DNA from: UBA3069 sp050633465
GTDB lineage: Bacteria > Pseudomonadota > Alphaproteobacteria > Rhodobacterales > Rhodobacteraceae
DNA: 64,000 bases
NCBI GenBank assembly: GCA_050633465.1
Contig: JBOEGO010000011.1
Coordinates: 186,001 to 250,000 of the forward strand
Reading direction: 5' to 3'
In this document: in pieces, positions 1 to 9,900 of the stretch
Position numbering within the stretch: the stretch's first letter is position 1
Layout of the letters: the number at the start of each line of letters is the position of its first letter
Program-made: the position numbers and the translations under genes
Notes under the pieces: model-generated
What the model saw: only the letters and a program-made list of their open reading frames with translations
Told to the model about the DNA's origin: nothing
Database searches by the model: none

Positions 1-716
1 GTTTCCAAAATGGCGATGCCATCGGCCAGATCCAGCGCGGTGCGAAAACTGTCGGCCAGCCGCGTTTCCAGCCCTTCGCGCACCACGATCCGGTCCACCA
101 CCACGTCGATATCGTGGCGGAATTTCTTGTCCAGCGTGGGCGGTTCGTCCAATTCATAAAACTGCCCGTCTACCTTGACCCGCTGAAACCCCTGTTTACG
201 AAGTTCAACAAATTCTTTGCGATATTCACCTTTGCGGTCACGGATGATCGGGGCCAGCAGGTAACCGCGGGTGCCATCGTCCAGCCCCATCACGCGATCC
301 ACCATATCCTGCACCTGCTGCGCTTCGATTGGCAGGCCGGTGGCGGGGGAATAGGGCGTGCCGACACGGGCGAACAGCAGCCGCATATAGTCGTAAATCT
401 CGGTCACGGTGCCTACCGTGGAACGCGGGTTTTTACTGGTGGTTTTTTGTTCGATCGAAATGGCCGGTGACAGCCCGCTGATGTGATCCACATCAGGTTT
501 TTCCATCATATCAAGGAATTGGCGGGCATAGGCCGACAGGGATTCAACGTATCTGCGCTGCCCCTCGGCGTAAATCGTATCAAACGCCAACGACGATTTT
601 CCAGACCCCGAAAGCCCCGTAATCACAACCAGCTGGTCACGCGGAATATCCACGTCAATATTTTTCAGGTTGTGTTCACGCGCACCGCGCACTTCGATGT
701 TTTTCAGCTCTGCCAT
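1..716 (-). CDS. uvrA: Excinuclease ABC subunit A, N-terminal part (runs off window)
   Basis: UvrA is the damage-sensing ATPase of UvrABC nucleotide excision repair. About 238 N-terminal codons are present; the rest lies beyond the left edge. The protein starts MAELKNIEVRGAREHNLKN, has the first Walker A loop GLSGSGKSS at about residues 34-42, and continues with the conserved segments around QRRYVESLSAYARQF and SPAISIEQKTTSKNPRSTVG, all typical of UvrA. The start ATG (714-716) fits the family N-terminus. An SOS box lies 67 bases upstream, so LexA control is expected. Partial only because of the window edge; no sign of damage. Confidence 0.97.
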   Translation of the reverse strand, partial: MAELKNIEVRGAREHNLKNIDVDIPRDQLVVITGLSGSGKSSLAFDTIYAEGQRRYVESLSAYARQFLDMMEKPDVDHISGLSPAISIEQKTTSKNPRSTVGTVTEIYDYMRLLFARVGTPYSPATGLPIEAQQVQDMVDRVMGLDDGTRGYLLAPIIRDRKGEYRKEFVELRKQGFQRVKVDGQFYELDEPPTLDKKFRHDIDVVVDRIVVREGLETRLADSFRTALDLADGIAILE

Positions 717-782
717 ATCGCCCCCACTGGATCACAAGGCACTAGATAGATGAATTGCACCGAGTCTCCAATAATAAAGTAA

Positions 783-797
783 GAACATGACAGGAAC
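783..797 (-). promoter_or_regulatory. LexA (SOS) box upstream of uvrA
   Basis: The sequence GAAC-ATGACAG-GAAC matches the alphaproteobacterial LexA operator GTTC-N7-GTTC exactly (read on the uvrA strand). It lies 67 bases before the uvrA start in an AT-richer intergenic stretch, where a promoter is expected. The binding-site type is established for Rhodobacter and relatives; its use here is inferred from position. Confidence 0.85.
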
Positions 798-875
798 ATC
801 CTGACATTGCCCCCCGAGCCGCCAGTTAAGCGACCTTAACCACAGCAGCACCGGTGTTAAGGTTTCAAAACCGCC

Positions 876-1745
876 CTATTCCCCCATATAGAGCGCCCCG
901 CGCTGCGCGAAACGTGCCGCGACAAAGCGGATGAATGACAGCACACGCGGGGCGCGGCGCAGGTCGGGATGGGTCAAGGCCCAGATCGGCCAATAGTCGA
1001 TCATTTTCAACCCCGGCACCGCGCATAAATCCGCATCGCTTTGCCCCAAAAACGCGGGCATGCGCACCATTCCCATGCCTGCGCGCGCCAATGCGGCGGC
1101 GCTGACCATATCGTCCAATGTGGCCACCACGCGGGCATTTTTCAATTCCAACGGCACCGGAGCAGCCCAGCCTGAAAACCCGACGATCGGGATTTCATCG
1201 CCTGAAATCAATGCCTTGCCGTATTGATCCAACCAATCTTGACTGGCAAACCATCCCGCACGCTGCTGCGTCACCACCCGCCCCCACAGGGTATCCGACG
1301 GGGCGCGCGCCACGCGGATCGCCACATCGGCCTCGCGCCGGTTCAGGTCCAGCACGCGGTCACTGCCGCGCAGGGTCAGTTCGATATCGGGGTGTTGCAG
1401 GTGAAATTCTGCAATGTCATCGGCCAGCCTTGTTTGCATGACCAGCGGCGGGGCGGTGATGGTTAACGGCCCCGCCATACGCGCATCGCGCCCGGCCAAT
1501 GACCGTTCCAGCGCCATGACCTCGGCTTCGATCAGGGCGGCGCGGTTGGCGGCTTCCTGGCCAGATTCGGTGGGTTCCAATCCGGTGGACAGGCGCAAAA
1601 ACAACGCCGTGCCTGCCGCCGCTTCGGCCTTGGCCAGTTGGCGCGACACCGTCGCATGGTTCACACCCAACACCCGTGCGGCGCCACTTAACCCGCCCTC
1701 GCGCCGGATCGCCAAAATATAACGCAACACGTCCCAATCCAGCAT
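876..1745 (-). CDS. LysR-family transcriptional regulator
   Basis: A 289-residue LysR regulator. The N-terminal winged helix-turn-helix occupies about residues 3-60 (start MLDWDVLRYILAIRREGGLS, then ARVLGVNHATVSRQLAKAE), and the rest is a periplasmic-binding-protein-like effector domain. It resembles the short-spacer LysR type that begins with W-D-x-L-R. It is divergent from the DUF1330 gene at 1848 with about 100 bases between them, the usual LysR arrangement in which the regulator controls its own gene and the neighbour. The shared intergenic region (1746-1847) contains a loose GCCAAATTG...CAAACTGGC dyad that could be the operator; this is weak. The ligand cannot be inferred. Confidence 0.9.
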   Translation of the reverse strand: MLDWDVLRYILAIRREGGLSGAARVLGVNHATVSRQLAKAEAAAGTALFLRLSTGLEPTESGQEAANRAALIEAEVMALERSLAGRDARMAGPLTITAPPLVMQTRLADDIAEFHLQHPDIELTLRGSDRVLDLNRREADVAIRVARAPSDTLWGRVVTQQRAGWFASQDWLDQYGKALISGDEIPIVGFSGWAAPVPLELKNARVVATLDDMVSAAALARAGMGMVRMPAFLGQSDADLCAVPGLKMIDYWPIWALTHPDLRRAPRVLSFIRFVAARFAQRGALYMGE

Positions 1746-1847
1746 TCGCTACTCCATTTTAGCACAGCGGCATTGCCAAATTGATAGTTTCCGCGCAGCC
1801 CCGCAAGGGGCAAACTGGCCGTATCCCATCAACCCAAAGGATAACAA

Positions 1848-2138
1848 ATGACCCATTACGTTGCCGTGCAACTTAGCCCCAAGGATCAGGAAAAACTGGA
1901 TGCCTATTACAAGGTCGGGGGCGCGGCTCTGGCCAAACACGGCGGCAAACCGCTGGCGGGCGGCCCGAACAAACAGGTGATCGAGGACAACAACGGCGGC
2001 ATTCCCGCCCATATCCTGCTGACATTCCCCGATGCGCAATCGGCCCTGAACTGGATCAACGACCCCGACCTGGCCGAGGTCCACGCCCTGCGCCGCGACG
2101 GCGCAGATACCACAATCACCCTACTGCCTCCAATGTGA
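1848..2138 (+). CDS. DUF1330 family protein
   Basis: A 96-residue cytoplasmic protein of the DUF1330 family, a dimeric ferredoxin-like alpha/beta barrel fold related to stress-response monooxygenase-like proteins. It begins MTHYVAVQLSPKDQEKLDAY, has the central GGxxK-type loop (ALAKHGGKPLAGG) and the FPDAQSALNWINDPD segment that is typical of the family. The start follows AAAGGA by a normal spacing. No enzymatic activity is known for most members. It is probably regulated by the divergent LysR gene and ends at a strong hairpin shared with lpdA. Confidence 0.85.
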   Translation: MTHYVAVQLSPKDQEKLDAYYKVGGAALAKHGGKPLAGGPNKQVIEDNNGGIPAHILLTFPDAQSALNWINDPDLAEVHALRRDGADTTITLLPPM

Positions 2139-2167
2139 GCTTTGCCACGCAAGCCACTGAAAACAAA

Positions 2168-2192
2168 GAAACCCCACCAATGGCGGGGTTTC
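2168..2192. terminator. Bidirectional intrinsic terminator between DUF1330 gene and lpdA
   Basis: A perfect 8-bp stem, GAAACCCC/GGGGTTTC, with a 9-base loop and A/T-rich flanks on both sides. It sits between two convergent genes, so it can stop transcription from either direction. Confidence 0.8.
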
Positions 2193-2221
2193 TATTTCAT
2201 GTGATGGACAGCGCCGCGCTG

Positions 2222-3631
2222 TTAGAAATGCAACGCCCGCCCATAGGCGTCCAGCACACTTTCATGCATCATTTCCGACAGGGTCGGATGCGGGAACACG
2301 GTGTTCATCAGGTCTTCTTCGGTGGTTTCCAACTGGCGGCCCACCACATAGCCCTGAATCAGCTCTGTCACCTCGGCCCCGACCATATGCGCGCCCAGCA
2401 ATTCGCCGGTTTTCGCGTCGAACACGGTTTTCACCATGCCCTCGGGTTCGCCCAATGCGATGGCTTTGCCATTGCCGATAAACGGGAACCGACCGACCTT
2501 GATGTCGAATCCTGCCTCTTTGGCCTTGGCTTCGGTCATGCCGACGCTTGCCACCTGCGGATGGCAATAGGTGCAGCCCGCGATCGACCCCGGTTTGATC
2601 GGATGCGGATGCCCGCCCGCGATCAATTCGGCGACCATGACACCCTCGTGGCTGGCCTTATGCGCCAACCAGGGCGCGCCCGCGATGTCGCCAATGGCGA
2701 AAACCCCGTCAACGCCGGTGCGGCAGAATTCGTCGGTCACCACATGGGTGCGGTCAATTTTCACACCGGCCTCTTGCAGGCCCAATCCTTCGACATTGCC
2801 AACGATCCCGACGGCGGAAATCACCGTGTCGAATTCGTGTTTCTCGACCTTGCCGCCAACCTCGATATGGGCGGTGACCTTGCCGCCCCCGCCTTTGGCC
2901 GGTTTGCGGTCCAATTGTTTGACCGCCGCCTTTTCCATGATCTTCATGCCCTGTTTCACGAATTGCTTTTTCGCGAATGCGCTGATTTCGGCGTCTTCGA
3001 CGGGCAGCACACGGTCCATCACCTCGACCACTGTGGTTTCGGCGCCTAGCGTGTTGTAAAAGCTGGCAAATTCGATACCAATCGCGCCCGACCCGATCAC
3101 CAGCAATTTCTTTGGCATATGGGGTGGTTGCAGCGCGTGTTTGTAGGTCCAGACCAGATCGCCGTCGGCCTCTAGCCCGGGCAGTTCACGCGCCCGCGCG
3201 CCCGTGGCAACCACGATGGCGGGGGCGGTCAGCTCCTCCTGGCCTTTGTCGGTGGTGACCGTAACGCGACCCTTGCCGGCCAGTTTCGCGCTGCCCATGA
3301 TGCTGGTGATCTTGTTCTTTTTGAACAGATGGCCGATGCCGCCCGACAGCTGTTTTGCTACCCCGCGTGACCGTTTTACCACCGCGTCCAGATCATAACT
3401 GATGCCCTCGGCGCTTAGCCCGAATTCCTTGGCGCGGTGCATCAGGTGGAACACTTCGGATGAACGCAGCAATGCCTTGGTCGGGATACAGCCCCAGTTC
3501 AGGCAGATGCCGCCCAGATGCTCACGTTCCACGCAGACCACGTTCAATCCCAGTTGCGCGGCGCGAATGGCAGCAACATAGCCACCGGGGCCAGCCCCGA
3601 TCACGATCATATCAAAATTCTTCGCGGCCAT
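2222..3631 (-). CDS. lpdA: Dihydrolipoyl dehydrogenase
   Basis: A 469-residue FAD/NAD flavoprotein (E3) that reoxidises dihydrolipoamide in the 2-oxoacid dehydrogenase complexes. Visible are the FAD dinucleotide motif GAGPGGYVAA (about 12-21), the redox disulfide GGICLNWGCIPTK (Cys43 and Cys48), the NAD-binding GSGAIGIEFASFY, the second FAD motif FAIGDIAG, and the C-terminal dimer-interface HPTLSE with the catalytic His/Glu pair. Length is normal. The start is set by a strong GGAGGT 5 bases upstream. The pdhABC genes it usually follows are not nearby on this strand; the upstream gene here is DUF924, separated by a terminator, so it is transcribed alone. This could be the PDH or the OGDH form; the sequence alone does not decide. 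Confidence 0.97.
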   Translation of the reverse strand: MAAKNFDMIVIGAGPGGYVAAIRAAQLGLNVVCVEREHLGGICLNWGCIPTKALLRSSEVFHLMHRAKEFGLSAEGISYDLDAVVKRSRGVAKQLSGGIGHLFKKNKITSIMGSAKLAGKGRVTVTTDKGQEELTAPAIVVATGARARELPGLEADGDLVWTYKHALQPPHMPKKLLVIGSGAIGIEFASFYNTLGAETTVVEVMDRVLPVEDAEISAFAKKQFVKQGMKIMEKAAVKQLDRKPAKGGGGKVTAHIEVGGKVEKHEFDTVISAVGIVGNVEGLGLQEAGVKIDRTHVVTDEFCRTGVDGVFAIGDIAGAPWLAHKASHEGVMVAELIAGGHPHPIKPGSIAGCTYCHPQVASVGMTEAKAKEAGFDIKVGRFPFIGNGKAIALGEPEGMVKTVFDAKTGELLGAHMVGAEVTELIQGYVVGRQLETTEEDLMNTVFPHPTLSEMMHESVLDAYGRALHF

Positions 3632-3708
3632 GGCACACCTCCGATTCCAAACTGGTTTGACATTAAACTACTTTTGAAACAGCAACAACGCAAACAGAAC
3701 ACAGCAAT

Positions 3709-3741
3709 AGAAAACGGGCCGCCAAAATCGGGCAGCCCGTT
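3709..3741 (-). terminator. Intrinsic terminator after DUF924 gene
   Basis: On the minus strand a stem AACGGGC-t-GCC pairs with GGC-g-GCCCGTT around an ATTTT-type loop and is followed by TTTTC. It separates the DUF924 gene (ends 3772) from lpdA downstream. Confidence 0.75.
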
Positions 3742-3771
3742 GATAAAGCATGATAATCCCTTGGGAAAAAT

Positions 3772-4347
3772 TTAGCCTGCCTGCAGTTCCCGCACGGTTT
3801 TCCCGTAACCGCCCGCCTCGACATAGGCTTGCTCCACAGCCGTGGTCGGGCGTTCCAGCGCCGCATTGCGATAGGGAAAGCGGCCGAATTTGCGGATCAC
3901 CTGCCGGTGTGCCTTGGCGTGCAGCAGGTTGTCAGCCCCCTGTTCAGGCATCCGTTCATGCATCAGGCGCACGCAACGGTCCTGATCACACAGGTTTTCC
4001 GAATGCATTAAGGGCAGATAGAAAAACTGCCGCGCGGGGGCATCTATTTTCAGATCCCATTTGCGATCAATCGCCGCCTTGGCCGCGGCCAAGGCCACCG
4101 CATCGGTCTGAAACGCCGCCCCTGAATCGCGGAACATATTGCGCGGAAACTGATCCATCAGAATGATATAGGCCAGCGACCCGCTGGGATATGTCAGCCA
4201 CAGCCCAAAGGCACCATCCACCGCCTGTTGATACAGGTCGCCAAACTGGTCGCGCACCTGCTGATCCAATTCCGCGTCCACCGCATACCAGCCCTTTGGC
4301 CCGACCTCGTCCAACCAAAAAGACAAGACCTCTTCTGCACGCTCCAT
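3772..4347 (-). CDS. DUF924 family protein
   Basis: A 191-residue soluble helical protein of the DUF924 (COG3803) family. Recognised by VLSFWLDEVGPKGWYAVDAE near the N-terminus, FGLWLTYPSGSLAYIILMDQFPRNMFR (about 50-80) and the QFFYLPLMHSENLCDQDRCV segment. Members look like TPR-related folds; the function is unknown. I chose the ATG at 4347 because AAGGAGAGG lies just upstream; an in-frame start at 4410 would add 21 unconserved residues. It is monocistronic as far as can be seen. Confidence 0.88.
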   Translation of the reverse strand: MERAEEVLSFWLDEVGPKGWYAVDAELDQQVRDQFGDLYQQAVDGAFGLWLTYPSGSLAYIILMDQFPRNMFRDSGAAFQTDAVALAAAKAAIDRKWDLKIDAPARQFFYLPLMHSENLCDQDRCVRLMHERMPEQGADNLLHAKAHRQVIRKFGRFPYRNAALERPTTAVEQAYVEAGGYGKTVRELQAG

Positions 4348-4477
4348 GACCTCTCCTTGCCCCCTATGCAAAACTGTCATGCCAGCGTTACACAGAAATG
4401 CGCGCAACAAACAGTAAAATTATACTACAGATACGACATATTATGTCGCAGGGGCAAAACCACACCTTCCTGCCCGA

Positions 4478-5755
4478 TTATGCAGCAGCATCATCCGACA
4501 GCGCGGCCTCTTCGGCCTCCTCCGCCATATCGGCGGCATATTCCTGCGCCGCCTCCATCGCGACGGCGGTCGATCTGGGCGACAGTGGCGAATAGGCGCC
4601 TGTATCCTCGACCGACACGGCAGGGCGTTGTGTCATACGGTAGGCGGCGTAACCGGCCAAAGCCAGCAAAAGGATGGCGATCAGCACAAAATAGCCCTCT
4701 GGCCCGAAAACCCCCATGGCCCAGCCCGTGATGATCGGGCCGGCGATGGCCCCGACCCCGTTGATAAACAACAACCCGCCCGATGCCGCCGCCATATCCT
4801 CGCGTTCCAGAAAATCATTGGTATAGGCGATCAACAGGGAATACAGCGGATTGGACAGCCCGCCGACCAACAATGCGGATACGATCAACACCGGATAATT
4901 CCCGCCGGAAAACACCCCCAACAGCGCCGCACAACCGGCAATCAATGCCGAAATCAGGATCAGCAACCGCCGGTCCATCCGGTCTGACAACCAGCCCAGC
5001 GGAAATTGCAAAAACACTGCCCCGATGTAGAAACTGGCCACGAACAGCGAAATTTCCGGCAGGGACATTCCCGCCTGCGCACCATATACCGCGCCCATGC
5101 CGAACATCGCGGCGAACACGCCCCCCAGCAGGAAAATCCCGACGCAGCCCAGTGGAGAGGCATCCAGCAACTGGCGCAGAGTCATTGCCTTGGTGGTTTC
5201 AAATGCGGGCGTCGGGCTGACCGACAACAGGATCGGCGTCACCGCGATGGACACCAGAACCGACGGGATCACAAACAGGATAAACCCGCCCGGATCGGCC
5301 ACCAGCAACAGCCCCTGCGCCGCGACGATCCCGACCACCTGCACCATCATGTAAACCGACAGGGCCTTACCGCGGGTTTCGTTTTCAGCCGCATTGTTCA
5401 GCCAGCTTTCGGCGGTCACATAGACCCCGCAAAAACAGAACCCGATGATGAACCGCCCGATGGTCCAGACCCATGGGTTTGGCACCGACGGATACAGGAT
5501 CAGAACCGCCGAAATAAACGAGGCAAGCGCCGCAAATACCCGCACATGCCCGACCCGCCGGATCATTTCGGGTGCCATCCGCGAGGAAAACAGAAACCCC
5601 AGAAAATAGGCCGACATCACAATCGACATCTGAAAGGTGCTGAACCCCTCCAGTTCGCCGCGCACCCCCAGCAGAGTGCCCTGCAATCCGTTCCCGATCA
5701 TCAGCAGCAACATGCCAAACAGCAGCGCCCAGGCATTTTTAACAAAGGGTATCAT
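4478..5755 (-). CDS. MFS transporter (YcaD-like)
   Basis: A 425-residue major facilitator with about 12 hydrophobic segments. The conserved loops GFLFSSRMAPEMIRRVGHVR (TM2-TM3) and LGWLSDRMDRR (TM8-TM9) carry the MFS signature, and AESWLNNAAENETRGKALS is the characteristic central motif of the YcaD/UMF subgroup. The C-terminus ends in an Ala/Glu/Asp-rich cytoplasmic tail of about 40 residues. The start at 5755 follows GGAAAGG by 5 bases; a start 13 codons earlier (5794) is possible. Substrate unknown. It lies downstream of queA on the same strand with a gap of about 115 bases. Confidence 0.9.
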   Translation of the reverse strand: MIPFVKNAWALLFGMLLLMIGNGLQGTLLGVRGELEGFSTFQMSIVMSAYFLGFLFSSRMAPEMIRRVGHVRVFAALASFISAVLILYPSVPNPWVWTIGRFIIGFCFCGVYVTAESWLNNAAENETRGKALSVYMMVQVVGIVAAQGLLLVADPGGFILFVIPSVLVSIAVTPILLSVSPTPAFETTKAMTLRQLLDASPLGCVGIFLLGGVFAAMFGMGAVYGAQAGMSLPEISLFVASFYIGAVFLQFPLGWLSDRMDRRLLILISALIAGCAALLGVFSGGNYPVLIVSALLVGGLSNPLYSLLIAYTNDFLEREDMAAASGGLLFINGVGAIAGPIITGWAMGVFGPEGYFVLIAILLLALAGYAAYRMTQRPAVSVEDTGAYSPLSPRSTAVAMEAAQEYAADMAEEAEEAALSDDAAA

Positions 5756-5871
5756 GGCGGCCTTTCCAGCGGTTGAAATCTGGTCATAGGGCATCCGCCC
5801 CTATGCTGCGGGTGCGAAAACGACATCGAATGTCGCGGCTGCGCCCCCCTGAATGCGCCCGGCTGGGCGGA

Positions 5872-6927
5872 TCAGCGTGGCGGAATCAACAGCGACGCAT
5901 CCCCATACGAAAAGAACCGGTATTTTTTATGAACGGCATGGGCGTAAATTTCACGAATGCGATCCGCGCCGATCAGGGCCGACACCAGCATCATCAAGGT
6001 CGATTTCGGCAGGTGGAAATTGGTCATCAGGGCATCGGTCACATTGAAACTGAAACCGGGATAGATGAAAATATCGGTCGTGCCGCGCCATGGTGCAATC
6101 CGGCCCGTGGGCTGTGCCGCGCTTTCGATCAGGCGCAGGGCGGTGGTGCCCACCGGAATGATCCGCCCGCCCGCAGCGCGGGTGGCGGCGATTTCGGCGG
6201 CGGCCTGTTCGGTGACCTCGCCCCATTCGGCGTGCATTTTGTGGCTGGTCACGTCCTCGACCTTGACCGGCAGGAATGTGCCCGCGCCCACATGCAGGGT
6301 GACATGGGTGACATCCACGCCCATTGCCGCGATCCGCGCCAGCAGCACCGCGTCGAAATGCAGGGATGCGGTGGGGGCGGCAACCGCGCCGGAATGGCGC
6401 GCCCATACGGTTTGATAATCGCTCTTGTCCTGCGCATCGGGTGCGCGCAGGGCCGCAATATAAGGCGGCAACGGCATATTCCCGGCCTCGGCCAATGCGG
6501 CGTCAAAATCATCGCCCGTCAGGTTGAACGACAGGATGCCCTGCCCGTCCTCCTTGGCCTCTAGTGTGGCCGACAGGGCATCGGTGAACCGGATCACCTC
6601 TCCCTCGCGGATCTTTTTCAGGGGTTTCAGCAATGCCGCCCATCTGCCCCCTGCGCGGGGTTCCAGCAGGGTGACCTCGATCCGGGCCGTGGTTGCGCCC
6701 GCATCCCCCGTGCGGGCACGGGTGCCCGACAGGCGCGCGGGGATCACACGGGTATCGTTTAATATCAAACGATCGCCGGGGCGCAGCCAGTCGCAGATAT
6801 CGCCGACCTGCGCATCATGGATCACATCCCCGTCCGCCACCAACATTTTGGCAGCAGTGCGCGGGCGCACAGGGCGGGTCGCTATCAGGCCCTCGGGCAG
6901 GTCAAAATCGAAATCTGTTAGTTTCAT
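5872..6927 (-). CDS. queA: S-adenosylmethionine:tRNA ribosyltransferase-isomerase
   Basis: QueA transfers and isomerises the ribosyl group of SAM onto preQ1 in tRNA, giving epoxyqueuosine. The 351-residue protein starts MKLTDFDFDLPEGLIATRPV and shows the family segments LNDTRVIPARLSG, ASLHFD, HVGAGTFLPV, GTTALRLIES and TNFHLPKSTLMMLVSALIG. Length is standard. The start is at 6927, since the in-frame extension to 7005 is unconserved and overlaps the upstream gene. It begins 8 bases after the stop of the large AsmA-like gene, so the two are probably cotranscribed. Confidence 0.97.
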   Translation of the reverse strand: MKLTDFDFDLPEGLIATRPVRPRTAAKMLVADGDVIHDAQVGDICDWLRPGDRLILNDTRVIPARLSGTRARTGDAGATTARIEVTLLEPRAGGRWAALLKPLKKIREGEVIRFTDALSATLEAKEDGQGILSFNLTGDDFDAALAEAGNMPLPPYIAALRAPDAQDKSDYQTVWARHSGAVAAPTASLHFDAVLLARIAAMGVDVTHVTLHVGAGTFLPVKVEDVTSHKMHAEWGEVTEQAAAEIAATRAAGGRIIPVGTTALRLIESAAQPTGRIAPWRGTTDIFIYPGFSFNVTDALMTNFHLPKSTLMMLVSALIGADRIREIYAHAVHKKYRFFSYGDASLLIPPR

Positions 6928-6934
6928 CAGTGTC

Positions 6935-9900
6935 TTATCTGCCTTCTCTGCCCTGCCGCGGTGCCTGTGTGGCGGGTGTTGTGTTGCCCTGCCCACCGCG
7001 CGCACCGGGGTCGCCGCTGTTCAGTTTGGGGGCCGGGCGGCGGAATATCTCGCGGAACATGCCGGGTGTAAAGATCGACAGCGGGTTCACCTGCACCCGT
7101 GGTTTTTCCGCCGTGCCGCGCAGGGTGTAATTGAACCCGATCAGCCCCTCGCCCTTGCGCGTCAGCACCGCGCCGATGCCGTTGATCAGATAGAGCGGCG
7201 AAAACACCCCCTGCATGTCCATGCGGTCACTGGCCAGATCATAATAGCCGTCCATCGAAATCCCCATGGATGCCCCCGTGGCGCTGCTTTCGGTGACGAT
7301 CACCTGTTTCGGGGTCATGCGAAATTTGGCCTCTACGTCGGTGAACAACAAACCGTCGCCCGACAGCTGTTCCAGCAAACCGATGATGGATACCGCACTT
7401 AGCAACCCTGCCATCGCGGGGGCATCGCGCAGCCAGACGTTTGTCATCCGTAACACACCATTGTATTCGCCCACCGCGCCGCGCGGGCGCAGCACCAGCT
7501 CCATTTCGCCGCGATGCGCCTTTTCCAACAGGCCCGCCGCCGCCAGAACCTCGCCGCCCTTGTCGGATGTGATGCGAAAGGCGCTGCGCCCCGCATCGGG
7601 CACCACGGTGCCGCTGACCCGCGGGCCACCGTTGACCTGACCGCTGAATTTGCCGCCCATGCCGCCATTATTGGTGAAATCGCCGCGAAATCCGGTCAGG
7701 GCGATGCCTTCGGAGATCTGCAACCGCTCCAGCGCCAGTGTGATCGGCCCGCTGTCGCTGCTGCTGCCCGTCCCGCCATTGCCCGTCCCCGCCCCGACCG
7801 AGGTCTGGCGCAAATCAATCCGCCCGCCCGACACCTCGACGGCGGGGGCCGCATTGCCGCGCCCGCGCAGGGTGACGGGCGCGTCCAGCCAGCTGCCTGC
7901 CTGCACGCGGCTGAATGTGGCGCGGTCCAGTTGCCCCGCATCGGTCAGGCTGACACGGCCCTGCGCGCGCAGCCCCGGTGCATTCAGCGACAGGGTTTCG
8001 ATGCGCGGCGGGCTGGCCAGCACACCGGCCACTTTGAATGTGCCGGTGGCCCCGCGTGACATGGACCATCCGATCGCATCCAACCGCAGGGCGACCCCGT
8101 TCAGGTTGGACGACAGGGCAAATTCCGGCGGGCGGTTCTTTTGCAGATCAATGCTGACCTTGCCCTGCGTCGCGCCCGTCACGCTGCCCTTGGGCAGACC
8201 GATGGCGAATTCCTCAATAAACGCAGGCGACAGTTCGACATTGCCCGCCACACGGCTGCGCCCCTGCGGGTTGTCCTGAAACGCGGTCTGCCATGATCCG
8301 GTGAAGGGCACCTGGCCTATCGCCCCTGTGCCGGAAATACGCAGGCCCGCATTGTCGGCCTCGGCCAGGGCGCTTGGCGCAGTCAAAACCCGCCCCGCAA
8401 TCAGTTTGTCACTGCGCAGGGCCGACAATGCGGCGCGGGCGGTGAATTTCACCTCTTTCGGGGCGACCTTATCCTTGAGAGGCAGGTTTAGGGTGGCGGT
8501 GACATCGGCCAGACCATCGGCCAGCGTCACGGGCTGGCCTGCCTTGCTCAGGTATTTGAACGGCTCCATATCCAGCAATGACAACCCCGCCGTCACTGTG
8601 GATTTTGCCCGGATATCGACCTGCGCGGGGGTGCCGTTCTTTTGCTTTACATCCGGCACGATGAAACTGGTGCCCGTCACATCCACCCTGCCCCCCAGCG
8701 GCGCATCGACCCAACCCTGCGCCAGCGTGACCACAAACCGGTCACGCAGCAGGCTGCCACGGCCACGGGCCTCGGTGATATCAGGAAGCGTCTTGAGAAA
8801 GGTCACCTCTCCCTTGTCAAATTCGAACCCTAAATATGTGTCAGGCCGCTGTTCCGGCTCCAGACGCAGGGCAAATTCAACATTTGACAGATCAGCCGCA
8901 TGCAGATTTTTGGCCAGCCAGCCACGGGTCTTTGGCGCGGCACGTTCCGGCCATAGGGTGCGCACACGGTCGGCGTTCACGCGCCCGGCCCGCCCGTCCA
9001 ACGCCAGCTTCCACCCCTTGTCGGTGGCATCCAGCTGACCGTCGAAATGCAACACCTGACCCTGATCCGTGACCGCCAGTTGGCCCAGTTCAAAACTGAA
9101 CGGGTTCAGCTTTAGCTGCGCCTCCATTACGGCGCGTTCCAGATGCACGGGTTCGGGATACAGACCTGCCGGATTGGCCACGATGTCGCTGATCGTAAAC
9201 TGGCCCAGCATCGCGGTGGGAAACCCGTTTTCCATACCCTTCAGAATGGCGCGCCCCTCGGCGCGGTTGCTGACCCATTTGGACTGCACGGACAGTTCGT
9301 CAAACCGCACCTCCTGTTTGTCGGGGTCATAGGTGAAATAACTGCGCGCCCCGTCAAACGGGATCGGGCGGGTGGTTTCATTGGGCTGCAACACGCCCGC
9401 GCCGATCTGCAAGGTGCCACTAAGCGCACCCAACCGCCCGTCCCCGCCCACGGATGACCGCAACGCACCTGAAATCGGGGCACGCAATACATCCAGCCAG
9501 GCCAGCGGCGGCACCTGCGCGGCAATATCAGGGGCCGAGATTTCCTCGAATGTGACCCCGAAACGGGCCGTCGCATCGCCAATCCGGCTGTCGTAATTCA
9601 TCTCCAGAACGGTGGCGTAATCGAACCCGCCCAACAGGGCCACATCACCGCGCAGTGTCAGGTCATCCCCGACCCGCTGCAACACGGCCCGCCCGCCATC
9701 GGCGGACCAGGCCCGCCCGGCGCGGGCGTCCTCGTATCTTATGGTCAGCGCATCCAGCCGCACCTCGCGCAGGGCCGCAAACTGGGGCCGCACCAGAATA
9801 TCATCCACCCGTTCGATCAACTGGGCAATGTTCGCGCCCTCACCCACAGGGCGGATCGCCTCGCCAAAGGCCAGTTTGAAACTGCCATCCCTGTCACGGC

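Noticed and set aside
2135..3049. 304-codon open frame on the plus strand opposite lpdA
   Set aside because: Antisense shadow rich in His and Arg with no family motif; lpdA is certain.
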